A stretch of DNA of 64,000 nt, taken from the NCBI RefSeq assembly GCF_900156255.1, contig NZ_FTMK01000001.1, positions 62,001 to 126,000 of the forward strand. The letters run 5' to 3'. The translations under genes and the position numbers were made by a program. Positions within the stretch are counted from its first letter, which is position 1, and each line of letters opens with the position of its first letter. Source of the DNA: Paracoccus thiocyanatus (GTDB taxonomy: Bacteria > Pseudomonadota > Alphaproteobacteria > Rhodobacterales > Rhodobacteraceae). This document shows, one piece after another, positions 62,841-64,000 of the stretch. The notes beneath the pieces were generated by a model that ran no database searches, was not told where the DNA came from, and was given only the letters and a program-made list of their open reading frames with translations.

Positions 62841-63749
62841 ATGGAGGATGGCGCAAGCAGCGGCGTGACCGGCGCCCGGCCGCTGGCCCTGAGCGTTTCG
62901 GCCGCGCCGCCCCAGCCGGGGCTTTACCTGGTGGCGACCCCGATCGGCACGGCGCGCGACATCACGCTGCGGGCGCTGGACGTGCTGAACGCGGCCGACG
63001 TGCTTGCGGCCGAGGATACCCGCAACCTGCGCCACCTGATGGATATTCATGGCATCCCGCTGCGCGGGCGGCGCATCCTTGCCTATCACGACCATAATGC
63101 CGACCGGCAGCGCCCGGCGATCATGGCTGTGCTGGCGCAGGGCAAATCCCTGGCCTATGCCTCGGATGCGGGCACGCCGCTGGTGGCCGATCCGGGGTAC
63201 CGGCTGGCGCGGGACGCCGCCGAGGCAGGCTTCCCGGTCAGGGCGCTGCCCGGCCCGTCGGCCGCCCTGGCGGCGCTGTCGGTGTCGGGATTGCCAAGCG
63301 ACAGGTTCCTGTTCGTGGGCTTTCCGCCGGCCGCGGCCGGGGCGCGCAGGACATGGATCGAAAGCTGGCGGCAGGTGGATGCGACGGTGATCGTCTTTGA
63401 AAGCCCCAGGCGCGTTAAGCAATTGTTGGAGAATTTGTGCGAGCTTGAGGCGAATCGGGTTACAGTGATTTGCAGGGAGCTGACGAAGAAATTCGAAGAG
63501 GTGATGCGCGGAACCGCTGCGGAACTGCTGGAACGGTTGCCAGAGGGCGGATTTCGCGGCGAGATCGTCGTGCTGTTCGGTCGGCCTGAACCGGTTGTGC
63601 CGGATGAAAACGGCTTGCGCGATGCCCTTGCGGCGTTGCTCGACGAACGTCCGGTCAAGGAGGCGGCAGCCGAAGTCGCGGCCCGCTTCCGGCGGCCCCG
63701 ACGCGAGATCTATGCGCTGGCCTTGGCGATGAAAAAGGAACGGGAATGA
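62841..63749 (+). CDS. rsmI: 16S rRNA (cytidine-1402 2'-O)-methyltransferase RsmI
   Basis: A 302-residue SAM-dependent methyltransferase of the tetrapyrrole-methylase fold. Motifs GLYLVATPIGTARDIT, AEDTRNLRHLMD, YHDHN and SDAGTPLVADPG are clear, then ESPRRV and REL near the SAM site. It methylates C1402 of 16S rRNA at the decoding centre. The ATG at 62841 follows GAAAGGAACC; an upstream frame from 62772 is not homologous. It overlaps yraN (ATGA). Confidence 0.95.
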   Translation: MEDGASSGVTGARPLALSVSAAPPQPGLYLVATPIGTARDITLRALDVLNAADVLAAEDTRNLRHLMDIHGIPLRGRRILAYHDHNADRQRPAIMAVLAQGKSLAYASDAGTPLVADPGYRLARDAAEAGFPVRALPGPSAALAALSVSGLPSDRFLFVGFPPAAAGARRTWIESWRQVDATVIVFESPRRVKQLLENLCELEANRVTVICRELTKKFEEVMRGTAAELLERLPEGGFRGEIVVLFGRPEPVVPDENGLRDALAALLDERPVKEAAAEVAARFRRPRREIYALALAMKKERE

Positions 63750-64000
63750 AGTTCGAGCGGATTTCACAGGGGACAGCAGTCCCGGTCGCCACCGGACGGT
63801 CGCAGCGGGGCGCGGTGGCCTATTCGTCGGGCCGTTTCGCCGAGGAATCGGTGGCGCGGGAATATCGCCGCCGCGGCTACGAGGTAATGGCCGAGCGCTG
63901 GCGCGGCCGCGGCGGCGAGATCGACCTGATCCTGTTCAAGGACGACGAATATGCCTTTGTCGAGGTCAAGAAATCGCAAAGCCACGACCGCGCGGCAGAG
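63746..64000 (+). CDS. yraN: YraN/UPF0102 family protein, N-terminal part
   Basis: The first 85 residues, running off the window end. GRFAEESVAREYRRRGYEV, then GGEIDLI and FVEVKK give the GG-E-D...E-x-K pattern of the YraN endonuclease-like fold, conserved next to rsmI. It overlaps the rsmI stop by four bases (ATGA). The remainder lies downstream. Confidence 0.92.
   Translation, partial: MKFERISQGTAVPVATGRSQRGAVAYSSGRFAEESVAREYRRRGYEVMAERWRGRGGEIDLILFKDDEYAFVEVKKSQSHDRAAE

Overview
The window is GC-rich, densely packed alphaproteobacterial chromosome with no tRNA, rRNA, CRISPR array, insertion sequence or phage gene that I can see. The bhcRABCD cluster (beta-hydroxyaspartate cycle), a PuuD-type urate oxidase with a cytochrome c tail, the xdhABC-guaD operon and the style of the housekeeping genes point to Rhodobacterales, most likely Paracoccus near P. 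denitrificans. The assignment rests on gene content, not on a database comparison.

Layout. 1-9 kb: transporters (SLC13 permease fragment, bile-acid-symporter-like protein, YeiH exporter with a divergent LysR regulator, cystine transporter), a DEAD-box RNA helicase behind a structured leader, and a small HbpS/GlcG-like protein. 9.2-17.3 kb: purine catabolism (guaD, xdhC, xdhB, xdhA with a divergent LysR regulator, then puuD). 17.4-19.1 kb: purN and purM. 19.2-22.6 kb: two convergent unusual genes, a SARP-type winged-helix/TolB-like/TPR regulator and a protein with a caspase-like His/Cys arrangement. 22.8-28.1 kb: bhcR and bhcABCD. 28.1-31.4 kb: NCS2 purine permease, 8-oxoguanine deaminase and hydroxyisourate hydrolase, on the bhc strand and almost certainly read through from bhcD. 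31.4-36.7 kb: a Liv-type ABC importer. 36.8-40.2 kb: a GlxA-type regulator, class II DAHP synthase and a PAS protein. 40.3-64 kb: mainly housekeeping (gmk, gamma-carbonic anhydrase, phoR, purF, cvpA, radA, a UbiH-like hydroxylase, small regulators and hydrolases, HNH nuclease, radical SAM protein, bmt, trpS, a rhomboid homologue lacking catalytic residues, murJ, glnD, LpoA-like lipoprotein, rsmI, and the start of yraN).

How it fits together. Guanine and 8-oxoguanine are deaminated (guaD and the second deaminase), xanthine is oxidised to urate (XdhAB, matured by XdhC), PuuD turns urate into 5-hydroxyisourate, and UraH hydrolyses it. Complete urate breakdown through allantoin and ureidoglycolate releases glyoxylate, which is the substrate of the BhcABCD cycle. 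The physical fusion of bhcABCD to permease-deaminase-uraH therefore looks like a carbon-salvage arrangement joining purine breakdown to glyoxylate assimilation. The enzymes between 5-hydroxyisourate and glyoxylate are not in this window.

Other points of interest are a mosaic intergenic repeat family (copies near 10.5, 17.4, 31.4 and 46.4 kb), candidate operators upstream of bhcA, xdhA and the Liv operon, two mutually exclusive hairpins in the helicase leader, and the caspase-like protein at 21-22.6 kb.
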